Below are positions 46,254 through 53,653 of a DNA stretch of 64,000 bases, one piece after another. Position 1 is the first letter of the stretch, and every line of letters begins with the position of its first letter. The position numbers and the translations under genes are program-made. Under the pieces are notes generated by a model. That model had not been told where the DNA came from. It saw only the letters and a list, made by a program, of their open reading frames with translations, and made no database searches. Source of the DNA: Tepidamorphus sp. (GTDB lineage Bacteria > Pseudomonadota > Alphaproteobacteria > Rhizobiales > Tepidamorphaceae); NCBI GenBank assembly GCA_028280885.1, contig JANQKY010000016.1, positions 62,001 to 126,000 of the forward strand, read 5' to 3'.

Positions 46254-47152
46254 TGCAGGGACCGGTCGCGGCACGGCTTGGCGACGGCCGGCGGCTGCAT
46301 CTCCAACACGGTCCGATCGATCTGATCATCGAGGCAACGGGCGCGGCGCCGGCGGTGCGCGAGGCTCACGCGGCGGCGGTGGCGCGGTTCGACGGGCTGC
46401 TCGAGGCGCTTGTCTCGGAGTTGCCCGTCCTGCGCGCGCGCCTGCGACCAGTTTCGCCCTTGCCCGACGGACCGGTCGCCCGGCGGATGGTCCACGCGGC
46501 GCGGCCTGTCTGCGCCGAGTGCTTCGTCACGCCGATGGCGGCGGTCGCCGGCGCGGTCGCCGATGAAATGCTGACGGCAATGACGACGGCTGCGCCGCTC
46601 GACAAGGCCTATGTCAACAATGGCGGCGACGTGGCGATCCATCTGGCGCCAGGCGAGACCTTCTCGGCGGCGATGTTTGCCGTTCACGGGTCGGATCTCG
46701 GGCGGCTGCGGCTGACGCCATCGGACGGGATCGCCGGCATGGCGACCAGCGGGCAGGGCGGGCGCAGCCTGTCGCTCGGCATCGCCGACAGCGTCACCGT
46801 CCTGGCCGAGTGTGCCGCGCGCGCGGATGTCGCCGCGACCCTGATCGCCAATGCGGTCGACCTGCCGGACCATCCGGGCATCGCAAGAGAGGCGGCAAGC
46901 GCCCTGCAGCCCGACAGCGATCTCGGCGATCGGCTGGTGGTTACCGGGGTGCCGAACCTGTCGCGAGAAGAGAAGGAGGCGGCGCTGCGCTCGGGTGCCG
47001 TCCGCGCGACAAGGATGATCGACAGCGGCCTGATCAAGGCGGCCGCCTTGTTCCTGCAGGGCGGGGCGCTGACATTGGGCGAGCCCCTGACTCAGGGCGA
47101 GTCGATGTCACACTATCAACAACTGGAGGGAGCCGGGCATGCCGGAGCTTGA
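46253..47152 (+). CDS. UPF0280-family protein (ApbE-related fold)
   Basis: A 299-residue protein matching UPF0280. Family pieces are MAAVAGAVADEML, AYVNNGGDVAIHL and the GIAGMATSGQGGRSLSLGIADSVTVLA block with the DxxT-type site related to ApbE flavin transferases. I used the ATG at 46253, overlapping the hydroxylase stop as TGATG; a GTG at 46250 is possible. Flavin transfer has not been proven for this family. From memory it occurs beside 6-hydroxynicotinate reductase and DUF1185 genes in other alphaproteobacteria. Confidence 0.82.
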   Translation: MQGPVAARLGDGRRLHLQHGPIDLIIEATGAAPAVREAHAAAVARFDGLLEALVSELPVLRARLRPVSPLPDGPVARRMVHAARPVCAECFVTPMAAVAGAVADEMLTAMTTAAPLDKAYVNNGGDVAIHLAPGETFSAAMFAVHGSDLGRLRLTPSDGIAGMATSGQGGRSLSLGIADSVTVLAECAARADVAATLIANAVDLPDHPGIAREAASALQPDSDLGDRLVVTGVPNLSREEKEAALRSGAVRATRMIDSGLIKAAALFLQGGALTLGEPLTQGESMSHYQQLEGAGHAGA

Positions 47153-47720
47153 GGTGCGCAAGCGGGTGCTTGTGATCGAGGAGATCTTTCACGAGGGCGG
47201 GCCGGTCGCCGAGACGCCCCTGAAGCGCGGCGCGGCGTTTGCCGTCATCCAGAACCCGTTCGCCGGCCGCTACGAGCCGGAGATCCAGGGCTTCATGGAT
47301 GACCTTCGGCCGCTCGGCATCGAGATGGCGAACGAACTCGTCGCGGCGCTCGGCGGGGCCGGCAATATCGAGGGCTACGGCAAGGCCTCGCTGGTCGGTG
47401 CGGCGGGCGAGCTTGAGCACGGCGCGCTGTGGCACGCGCCGGGCGGCTATGCGATGCGCGAGGCGATCGGCGGCTCCAAGGCGATCGTGCCGTCGTCGAA
47501 GAAGGTTGGCGGGCCGGGCACGCGGATCGACGTGCCGGTCACCCATATCAATGCGAGCTATGTGCGCAGCCACTTCGATTCGATGGAAATCGGCCTCAAC
47601 GACGCGCCCCGCGCCGACGAGATGCTGGTGGCGCTGGTGATGACGACGGGCCCGCGCGTGCATTCGCGCTCGGGCGGGCTGGAGGTGTCCGAGATCAAGG
47701 GGGAGGATGGCCTGAGATGA
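47139..47720 (+). CDS. DUF1185 (amino acid synthesis family) protein, first of a pair
   Basis: A 193-residue protein of PF06684. Typical blocks are AVIQNPFAGRYEPEIQ, EGYGKASLVGAAGELEHGALWHAPGGYAMREAIGG, VPSSKKVGGPGTRIDVPVTH and YVRSHFDSMEIGLNDAPRADEMLVAL; each is given in part. It overlaps the UPF0280 gene by 14 bases. A structure of a family member is known, but the reaction is not. Two copies in tandem suggest a hetero-oligomer. Confidence 0.85.
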   Translation: MPELEVRKRVLVIEEIFHEGGPVAETPLKRGAAFAVIQNPFAGRYEPEIQGFMDDLRPLGIEMANELVAALGGAGNIEGYGKASLVGAAGELEHGALWHAPGGYAMREAIGGSKAIVPSSKKVGGPGTRIDVPVTHINASYVRSHFDSMEIGLNDAPRADEMLVALVMTTGPRVHSRSGGLEVSEIKGEDGLR

Positions 47721-48301
47721 GCGCGAAGATCCGCAAGCTCGGCGTGTTCGTCGAGGAGACCCATGAGGAGGGTGGCAAGGCGATCTCGCCGCCGACCCGA
47801 AAGGCGGTCGCGGCCGCCGTGATCGAGAACCCGTTCGCGGGGCAATATGTCGAGGACCTGTCGGCGCTGATGGAGATCGGCGCGGAACTCGGCGGGTTGC
47901 TCGGCGAGAAATGCGTCGCAGCCCTCGGGATCACGCCGGACGAGGCGGAAAGCTACGGCAAGGCGGCGATGGTCGGCGAGAACGGCGAACTGGAGCATGC
48001 CGCGGCGATCCTGCATCCGAAGATGGGAGCGCCGCTGCGCAAGGCGGTTAAGAAGGGCGCGGCGCTGGTGCCCTCGTCGAAGAAGCGTGGCGGCATGGGC
48101 CAGGACCTCGACGTGCCGCTCGGCCACAAGGACGCGGCCTATGTGCGTTCGCATTTCGACGGCGTGGAAATCCGCTTCAACGACGCGCCGCGGGCAAACG
48201 AGATCCTGGTGGCGATCGCGGTGACCGATTCAGGCCGGCCGCTGCCGCGCGTCGGCGGCCTCACGGCGGACGAGGCGAAGGGCGAGGACGGCCTGCGGTA
48301 A
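47717..48301 (+). CDS. DUF1185 (amino acid synthesis family) protein, second of a pair
   Basis: A 194-residue paralogue of the gene just upstream, sharing ENPFAGQYVEDL, SYGKAAMVGENGELEHAA, VPSSKKRGGMGQDLDVPLGH and the closing GEDGLR. I chose the ATG at 47717, which overlaps the previous stop as ATGA; the longer frame runs antisense-style through the first copy. It is last in the hydroxylase operon and converges on the exported-protein array with 23 bases between. Confidence 0.85.
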   Translation: MSAKIRKLGVFVEETHEEGGKAISPPTRKAVAAAVIENPFAGQYVEDLSALMEIGAELGGLLGEKCVAALGITPDEAESYGKAAMVGENGELEHAAAILHPKMGAPLRKAVKKGAALVPSSKKRGGMGQDLDVPLGHKDAAYVRSHFDGVEIRFNDAPRANEILVAIAVTDSGRPLPRVGGLTADEAKGEDGLR

Positions 48302-48324
48302 GGGCAGGCCGTCTGGACTGGCGT

Positions 48325-48813
48325 TTAAAATGTCGGCGGCGAATAAGGGTAGCCGGCGGGATAAACGACCTCGCCGGTCGCCATCATCGCGCTGCAGGCA
48401 GCATCGATCTCGGCGGTGATGGCTAAGGAATGGTCCCGCAGGGGTTGAAAGGCCGAATAGGGGGCAAGCTGTGCATAGGCGGAAATGGCGCCCAGGGCAT
48501 GGTTCTGATAGCCGAGCGCGATGTCGCCGCCGATCGGGTCCGACTTCGCCTTGGCGTTGATTTTGAACAGTTTTTCGATCGCATCGAAGCTCAGTTCGAT
48601 TGCCTGGTTCACGCTGTCATGCCAGTCCTGAGCTTTGCTTATGCCCTGGATCGGGACCACCTGGGTCCCGGCAATCAGGGACGCGCATACATTGCCGAGC
48701 GCAATGGCGATGCCGCCATCGAGAGCCGCGGTCTGCGCATGCGCGGGGCCGGCGACGAGGGTTCCCGATGCGAGGGTGGTTGCCAGGGAAAGCGCAATAG
48801 CCGTTCGCTTCAT
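48325..48813 (-). CDS. Array protein 9 (class B): small exported two-Cys protein
   Basis: A 162-residue protein of unknown function, last in a nine-gene paralogous array. A Sec signal peptide (MKRTAIALSLATTLASG, cleavage near AHAQTA) gives a mature part with exactly two Cys, in GNVCASL and IDAACSAM. It shares IELSFDAIEKLFKIN and PIGGDIALGYQ with the array, and the class B ending CxxMxATGEvVYPAGYPY. I chose the ATG at 48813 behind GGAG. Periplasmic or secreted. Confidence 0.82.
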   Translation of the reverse strand: MKRTAIALSLATTLASGTLVAGPAHAQTAALDGGIAIALGNVCASLIAGTQVVPIQGISKAQDWHDSVNQAIELSFDAIEKLFKINAKAKSDPIGGDIALGYQNHALGAISAYAQLAPYSAFQPLRDHSLAITAEIDAACSAMMATGEVVYPAGYPYSPPTF

Positions 48814-48904
48814 GTTGATCTCCACTGCGCCAGGCAGGTTTTTCCAAAGGTCTTCATCGCGATATCGTTCCATCGAAGCGGCTCTTCGCCGTGCGGCTCA
48901 ATCG

Positions 48905-49411
48905 CTATTGGGACGCGCTATAGGGATAGGAGGCCGGGTACACGGGCTTGTCCCGCTTTATGGTTTGCTTGCAGGCGAAATAGAGCTCCCGGACAAGCGG
49001 CAGCGCCGGCATCATTCCAGGGGCTGCCTTGCTTGCGGCGTTCATGGAAAGTCCGGCGGCGGCGGCGCCGAGCCGCGCGAAGCCCAGCGCCTTGTCGCCG
49101 GCCACGCCGCGGTCGTTCCGGCGGTCGGTGACTTTAAGGATTCGCCTGATCGCATTGTATCCGACATCGATCACCCGGTTCATCTCCGCCACCGCCCTGG
49201 GCCGTGCGGATTCGCTGGTGAGTGAAACATTGTGCCGCGCGATGTTCGCCATCATCGCCTCGCACACGTCCGCGACGGCCAAAACGGCGCCGGCTGCACC
49301 GCGGGCCTCCGGCGCGAGGTGGCGCGTGGGAGCACCGATCAGGACGGCCGCCAGCGCCATGGAGGCCAGAAGCCTGAATGTCGGAACCCTGAATATCGGA
49401 ATCCTGATCAT
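48905..49411 (-). CDS. Array protein 8 (class A1): small exported two-Cys protein
   Basis: A 168-residue array member. Its leader MIRIPIFRVPTFRLLASMALAA, given in part, is longer than that of protein 2 (MIRLLASVSLAA) by ten residues, IPIFRVPTFR, encoded by two 15-base tandem copies at 49373-49402. The mature part has Cys in ADVCEAMM and FACKQTI and ends PVYPASYPYSASQ. Class A1 features are IDVGYNAIRRILKV and AGDKALGFARLG. AAAGGAC precedes the ATG. Function unknown. Confidence 0.82.
   Translation of the reverse strand: MIRIPIFRVPTFRLLASMALAAVLIGAPTRHLAPEARGAAGAVLAVADVCEAMMANIARHNVSLTSESARPRAVAEMNRVIDVGYNAIRRILKVTDRRNDRGVAGDKALGFARLGAAAAGLSMNAASKAAPGMMPALPLVRELYFACKQTIKRDKPVYPASYPYSASQ
49373..49402. 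repeat. 15-base tandem duplication inside a signal peptide
   Basis: CCTGAATGTCGGAAC (49373-49387) is followed by CCTGAATATCGGAAT (49388-49402), then CCTGATCA. The repeats are in frame and encode the ten-residue insertion IPIFRVPTFR in array protein 8. Confidence 0.88.
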
Positions 49412-49500
49412 TTAACGTCCTTTCGACTTGCGTTCCGCGCAATGCGGTCTCCTGGCCATGGCCTGGTCGGAACGCGGGATCCACAAAATCCCGCTGCCCG

Positions 49501-49977
49501 TCAGTCGTCCTCGCCGTAGGGGTAGCCGGCGGGATAGATCAGCCTTCGCTGCTTCATCGTCTTCCGGCAGGCGAAGTACATCTCGGTGATGACGTCCTGC
49601 GACGGCTGCTCGGTCTCGGAAACGAAGCTGGCCGTTGCCTCCATCTGTTCGATCGCCACCGTCGCGAGCCGTGCGTATCCGAAAGGCCTGTCGCCGCCGA
49701 CCGAGGCGTCTTCTTCCGATTTTACCTCGTCGAGAATGTCACCGATCGTCCCGTAAGCTCTTTCCACCAACCGGTTGACGATCGGAAACCCGAATTCGGG
49801 TTTGTTTCGCTCGAACTGGTTTTTCAGTGGTATGACCGCTTCCGAAATCATGCGGCCGCAGAGGTCCCCAATGGCGAAATAGGCGCCGGGCTTGGGCTGG
49901 GCTGCCGTTGCCGTTTGCGCGCTCAGGCCGAGCGCCAGGGCAAGACAGGGAAGAAATGTAGCGAACGATTTTTTCAT
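49501..49977 (-). CDS. Array protein 7 (class A2): small exported two-Cys protein
   Basis: A 158-residue array member with leader MKKSFATFLPCLALALGL ending near ATAAQ. The mature part begins PKPGAYFAIGDLCG, the class A2 signature PGAY plus CG, continues with VERAYGTIGDIL and VGGDRPFGYARLA, and closes with MYFACRKTMKQ, then YPAGYPYGEDD. Only two Cys lie in the mature part; a third is in the leader. First gene of the third A2-A1-B unit. Function unknown. Confidence 0.82.
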   Translation of the reverse strand: MKKSFATFLPCLALALGLSAQTATAAQPKPGAYFAIGDLCGRMISEAVIPLKNQFERNKPEFGFPIVNRLVERAYGTIGDILDEVKSEEDASVGGDRPFGYARLATVAIEQMEATASFVSETEQPSQDVITEMYFACRKTMKQRRLIYPAGYPYGEDD

Positions 49978-50014
49978 CTCAAGGGCCTGTTGCTAAAAAT
50001 TCGGGTCAGGCGAA

Positions 50015-50028
50015 GACTGTAGTCAGTC
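50015..50028. promoter_or_regulatory. Short dyad before the third unit of the array
   Basis: GACTG-TAGT-CAGTC is a perfect 5-base inverted repeat, 38 bases upstream of array protein 7 on its strand, in the 122-base space between units 2 and 3. The same dyad is not seen before the other units, so a shared operator is not supported. Confidence 0.3.
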
Positions 50029-50099
50029 GAATTCGATCCAATCGTATCGGCCAAACCGCAAGATAGCGCCTCAATACCTGGGCCGGGGAGCGGAGCGGC

Positions 50100-50585
50100 T
50101 TAGTTGTCCGGCACCTCATAGGGGTAGTTTTCGGGAAGCACCGCCTCGCCGGTTGCGAGCATCTCTTGGCAGGCCGTATCGATCTCATCCGTTATGGTGT
50201 CGACATAGTCGTTCAGGTCGCTTGTGATGCTGAACGAATTGATCGCACCGAGTGCCCCGCCGGCATGTTGGCTCATGCCCATCGGAATGTCGCCTGCGAG
50301 CGGTTCAGAGTTGCCGTTCGCGTTGATGGTCAGGATGCGATTGATCGCGTTGTAGCCGATCTCGATCGACTGGTTGAGCGCTGTGTGCCACTTGGTGCCC
50401 ACGGGATCGCCATGCGTCCACGGTGCGTTGAGTTGAAGCGCCGAAACCATGGACGAACAGATGTCGCCGACCGCCATCGCCGCGCCGGCCGAGAGTTCCA
50501 CGGATTTCGCCGGGGGCGTGTGCGCCAGTGTCACAGCCGCAGCGATCGAGACGGCGAATGGCACCGAAATTCCCAGTCTTGTCAT
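50100..50585 (-). CDS. Array protein 6 (class B): small exported two-Cys protein
   Basis: A 161-residue array member. The leader MTRLGISVPFAVSIAAAV ends near AKSVEL. Cys are in GDICSSM and DTACQEM. It shows NQSIEIGYNAINRILTIN and PLAGDIPMGM, where GGD reads AGD, and the class B ending MLATGEAVLPENYPYEVPDN, with the usual Pro-Ala-Gly/Ser changed to Pro-Glu-Asn. I chose the ATG at 50585 behind GGGAGAGAG. Function unknown. Confidence 0.82.
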   Translation of the reverse strand: MTRLGISVPFAVSIAAAVTLAHTPPAKSVELSAGAAMAVGDICSSMVSALQLNAPWTHGDPVGTKWHTALNQSIEIGYNAINRILTINANGNSEPLAGDIPMGMSQHAGGALGAINSFSITSDLNDYVDTITDEIDTACQEMLATGEAVLPENYPYEVPDN

Positions 50586-50658
50586 AACTCTCTCTCCCAA
50601 CCGGAGGACGATGGGCCAGTCCGTGGCTCAACCAATTGAATTCGGGCAGATGTCCCGC

Positions 50659-51138
50659 TCATTCCACGCCATAGGGATACAGGCTTGGGTAGATGACGGT
50701 TTTCTGTTTCATGGTCTTGCGGCATCCGAAGTAGATGTCGTTTACGATTTCGATGTCGGTGGTGTCCTCGTCCTGGAGGTTCGCCATGCCCATCGTCACC
50801 CCGGCGGCCGTCGCGGCGAGTTTGCCCCAGCCCAGCAGGGTGTCGCCGCCGACCGGCTCGACGTCTTCCTGGTTCGCCAACTTGAGGATCTTGTCGATCG
50901 CGTCATATCCAAGCGCGACTGACCGGTTCAATTCGGCGATGCCGGCCGCGCGCTCATCTTGATGGCTGAGCTGATCTCTGATGGACATGACGCTTTCCAA
51001 CATCGCCGCGCAGACTTCGCCGATCGCCGTGATGGATCCCGGTGTCTGCGACGCCGCCTGTGCCGCGGGCACCGCGCCGGGCGCCGGGGCGAATGCCAAT
51101 GTGGCTGCCAGGGCGGTGAGAACGATATGTTTGCGCAT
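50659..51138 (-). CDS. Array protein 5 (class A1): small exported two-Cys protein
   Basis: A 159-residue array member. The leader MRKHIVLTALAATLAFAPA ends near AAQAAS. Cys are in GEVCAAM and FGCRKTM. It has LNRSVALGYDAIDKILKL, PVGGDTLLGWGKLA and the ending VIYPSLYPYGVE. I chose the ATG at 51138 with AAAGGAT upstream; five further codons are open before it. Function unknown. Confidence 0.82.
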   Translation of the reverse strand: MRKHIVLTALAATLAFAPAPGAVPAAQAASQTPGSITAIGEVCAAMLESVMSIRDQLSHQDERAAGIAELNRSVALGYDAIDKILKLANQEDVEPVGGDTLLGWGKLAATAAGVTMGMANLQDEDTTDIEIVNDIYFGCRKTMKQKTVIYPSLYPYGVE

Positions 51139-51195
51139 GAAAGATCCTTTCACAGCGGTATGATCCCGGCGGTTCGGGGTGCCCGCCCGTCGTTC

Positions 51196-51681
51196 CTAGT
51201 CGTCCGTGCTGAAGGGATAGCCGGAGGGCCAGTGGAGCGTGCCGGTCCGCATTGTCTTCTTGCAGGCCTTGTACATGTCGATGAGGATTTCCTGGCCCGG
51301 CTGCTCTACCTCTCCCGGGTCGAGGCGTGCGCCCGGTAGCGCGACGATCGCAAACGCGGCCAGACGGGCGAAGCCCCACGGCCTGTCGCCGCCGACCGGT
51401 TCGTCCTCCGCGGTTTCGCTGGCCGCCAGGATCATGTCGATCGAGGCATAGGCGCGCTCGATAAGCGTATCCAGCATCTCGTATCCGAACTGCGATCCGG
51501 GCCTCAAAAGCTCTTCGAGCAGCCGCGGCGAGGCATGGGTCAAGAGCACGCCGCAGGTCTCGCCCATCGCCATATAGGCGCCGGGTTTCAGCGACTTGGC
51601 CTTGGCGGCCGGGGATACGGCAAGAAGGACCGCAACGGACAGGGCGGCCAGGACCGGGACCGATCTAAGCTTGAACATCAT
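51196..51681 (-). CDS. Array protein 4 (class A2): small exported two-Cys protein
   Basis: A 161-residue array member. The leader MMFKLRSVPVLAALSVAVLL ends near AKAKS. The mature part begins LKPGAYMAMGETCG and has IERAYASIDMILAA, PVGGDRPWGFARLA and MYKACKKTMRTG, ending HWPSGYPFSTDD. It is close to array protein 7 throughout. First gene of the second unit, with a 349-base gene-free stretch upstream that probably carries a promoter. Function unknown. Confidence 0.82.
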   Translation of the reverse strand: MMFKLRSVPVLAALSVAVLLAVSPAAKAKSLKPGAYMAMGETCGVLLTHASPRLLEELLRPGSQFGYEMLDTLIERAYASIDMILAASETAEDEPVGGDRPWGFARLAAFAIVALPGARLDPGEVEQPGQEILIDMYKACKKTMRTGTLHWPSGYPFSTDD

Positions 51682-52030
51682 GACAGGCTCTCTCGCGCGG
51701 ACGGTTGAGATGACACGGAACGGGGCGGAAAAATCGGCTTCTCCGGCGCGCGCCGGTGCAGGCGCTGCGGGCGGGAGAAGGCGCAGAGGGAAGGGCGGCC
51801 GGTGGCGGAATAAGATCTACGTGTCGAAATAAACGAAACCAAGAAAACATCCTCCGCGATAACTCGCGATCAAATCAATTCAAAGTATAAAATGCGCGGC
51901 GGCGCTATCTAATGCGTCAATCAGCACCGCCGTCGCGGACGGTAGCACGGGAATTTTGCCGCCGCAACATATCAAATTGAGTCGCGGTCAGGCGGCCTCC
52001 GCGCGGGTTTGCCGCCTGCCGCGCAACGCC
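51682..52030 (-). promoter_or_regulatory. Gene-free stretch between array units 1 and 2
   Basis: The largest gap in the array. It holds an AT-rich patch at about 51825-51900 and the perfect dyad CGCGA-TAAC-TCGCG (51855-51868). A promoter for unit 2 on the minus strand is likely here, but no -35/-10 pair with good spacing stood out. A GC-rich, CG-repeating part at 51985-52030 could fold after unit 1. No credible gene is seen. Confidence 0.4.
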
Positions 52031-52528
52031 TCAGGGCGGAGGCGCAGACGCATAAGTGTACGGATATCCGGCCGGCCAGACCAGTTTGCCGGTTTCCAGC
52101 ATTTGCCGGCAGGCGGCGTCCATATCGTCGGCGACCTGGAAGGCGAAGGGCGCATAGGGGTCGTCAGAACTGAAGAGGTACCGCGTCTGGATCTCCGCCA
52201 CCGCCACGCTCATGTGCCCCAATGCGGTATCACCGGGAACCGGAGCGGCGCCGGTCTTGGTGTTCTGTTTGACGATTTTCGCAAGCGCGCTGTAGCCCAG
52301 TTCGATCGCCGTATTGAGCGCGGCGTTGTAGCGCGCGTCCTCTTCGCTGGTCGTCGAACTGCGGGGGGTGAGAAGAAATGGCAGTCGAATGAGCGCGGCA
52401 CAGACGTCTCCGAGCGCCGTGGCGGCGCCGGCAGTGTTCAACTCATCCGACCGGGCAGGCGTAATCGACAAGGATGCGGACAGCATCAGGGAGGCGGCAA
52501 GTGCCGTTCGAATTGCAAGGCGTTTCAT
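52031..52528 (-). CDS. Array protein 3 (class B): small exported two-Cys protein
   Basis: A 165-residue array member. The leader MKRLAIRTALAASLMLSAS ends near ARSDEL. Cys are in GDVCAAL and DAACRQM. It shows LNTAIELGYSALAKIV, VPGDTALGHMSVA, where GGD reads PGD, and the class B ending MLETGKLVWPAGYPY followed by a short Pro-rich tail. Last gene of the first unit. Function unknown. Confidence 0.82.
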   Translation of the reverse strand: MKRLAIRTALAASLMLSASLSITPARSDELNTAGAATALGDVCAALIRLPFLLTPRSSTTSEEDARYNAALNTAIELGYSALAKIVKQNTKTGAAPVPGDTALGHMSVAVAEIQTRYLFSSDDPYAPFAFQVADDMDAACRQMLETGKLVWPAGYPYTYASAPPP

Positions 52529-52582
52529 CGCGTGAACTCTCGCTTAAATGGGGTCGTGATCGTAGCGTTTAACTATCGGGGC

Positions 52583-53062
52583 CTAATGGTCGCCGTAGGG
52601 ATAGGAGGCCGGATAGACGAGGCTCTTGCTTGAGATCGTCCTTTTGCAGGCGACGTGCATTTCGATCACGAATCCCAGCATTCCCGTAATCTCGAGACCG
52701 GATGAATGCGCAAAGTTTGCCGCTTCGATGCTGCCGATGCCAAGTCGCGCATATCCCAAGGCGACATCGCCGCCGACCTCAGGGTCGGTCTTCGCGGCGT
52801 TAAGCTTCAGAATGCGGCCGATCGAACTGAAACCGACCTCGATTATCGTGTTCAGCTTGTCGTAGAAATACGGCTTGTCGTGCGACACCTGCGCAGCTCC
52901 CACAAGGGATTGACCGGAGTCCGACAATTCATCGCAGATCTCGCCGATCGCGATTGCGGCGCCTGGCTCCAATGCCTTGGCCTCAGCGGCGGGGACGAGT
53001 TTCCCCGATGGCGCGACTGCAATGAGCGCCGCCAGGGACACCGATGCAAGTAACCTGATCAT
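52583..53062 (-). CDS. Array protein 2 (class A1): small exported two-Cys protein
   Basis: A 159-residue array member. The leader MIRLLASVSLAALIAVAPS ends near AAEAKA. Cys are in GEICDEL and VACKRTI. It has LNTIIEVGFSSIGRILKLN, EVGGDVALGYARLG and the ending LVYPASYPYGDH. Its leader matches that of array protein 8 once the latter's ten-residue insertion is removed. Function unknown. Confidence 0.82.
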   Translation of the reverse strand: MIRLLASVSLAALIAVAPSGKLVPAAEAKALEPGAAIAIGEICDELSDSGQSLVGAAQVSHDKPYFYDKLNTIIEVGFSSIGRILKLNAAKTDPEVGGDVALGYARLGIGSIEAANFAHSSGLEITGMLGFVIEMHVACKRTISSKSLVYPASYPYGDH

Positions 53063-53134
53063 GATAATTCCTTTCGAAAAGATCGAACTTCGCTGGATCG
53101 ATTCTTGTCCAATCTGCCGGGCGGGCGGCGGCGG

Positions 53135-53653
53135 TCAGTCCAGGCTGTAGGGATAGCTGGCCGGCAGGATCACCTTGTTGCGCTTCATCGTCTTCCGGCA
53201 GGCGGTGTATAAATCGAGCAGGGCACCTTCAATCCGGTCCGTGTTTGTGCTGCGGGTCGGCGGCGGTGGCGCGGGTTGACCTGTCGCAAGCGTCTGAATC
53301 GCCTGCACCGCCAGCCGGGCGTGGCCCTGGGCTTCGTCGCCGCCGAGACGAGGCACTGTCCCCTCAACCGGTCGCTCGATGAGAAATTCGATCGTTTCAT
53401 AGGCCCGTTTCACCGTTTCATTGGCGTTGTCGACGGCCCGCTGCTGAAGTTCCGGCGGCAGGTCTCTCCCGTGTTCGGGCCAGATGGCGGCGGCAAAATT
53501 CCGTAATCTCGCGATCGCTAGTCCGCATACTTCGCCGATGGCGCGGTAGGCGCCGGGCTCGAGCGGCTTGGCGTTTGCTTGCGGTGCGAGCAGGAGGGTT
53601 GCGGCGAGCGTCAGGGCCGCGACGGCTGCCAATGGGCTGTGTCTGGATCTCAT
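53135..53653 (-). CDS. Array protein 1 (class A2): small exported two-Cys protein
   Basis: A 172-residue array member and the first transcribed. The leader MRSRHSPLAAVAALTLAAT ends near ANAKP. The mature part begins LEPGAYRAIGEVCG, has VKRAYETIEFLIE and LGGDEAQGHARLA, then a Pro-rich insertion (PAPPPPTRS) not seen in the others. It ends with YTACRKTMKRN, then LPASYPYSLD. Class A2. Function unknown. Confidence 0.82.
   Translation of the reverse strand: MRSRHSPLAAVAALTLAATLLLAPQANAKPLEPGAYRAIGEVCGLAIARLRNFAAAIWPEHGRDLPPELQQRAVDNANETVKRAYETIEFLIERPVEGTVPRLGGDEAQGHARLAVQAIQTLATGQPAPPPPTRSTNTDRIEGALLDLYTACRKTMKRNKVILPASYPYSLD

Noticed and set aside
44214..46274. 686-residue minus-strand open frame
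   Set aside because: It is antisense to the molybdenum hydroxylase gene, whose cofactor motifs are intact.
50015..51868. A common operator before all three array units
   Set aside because: The dyads found before units 1, 2 and 3 differ in sequence, so a shared regulator is not supported.
48325..53653. Rap1a/Tai-type T6SS immunity proteins as identity of the array
   Set aside because: Size, export and two Cys are similar, but the GxxxC...GYxxGxxD pattern and C-terminal AFxC ending of that family are absent, and no effector or T6SS gene is near.
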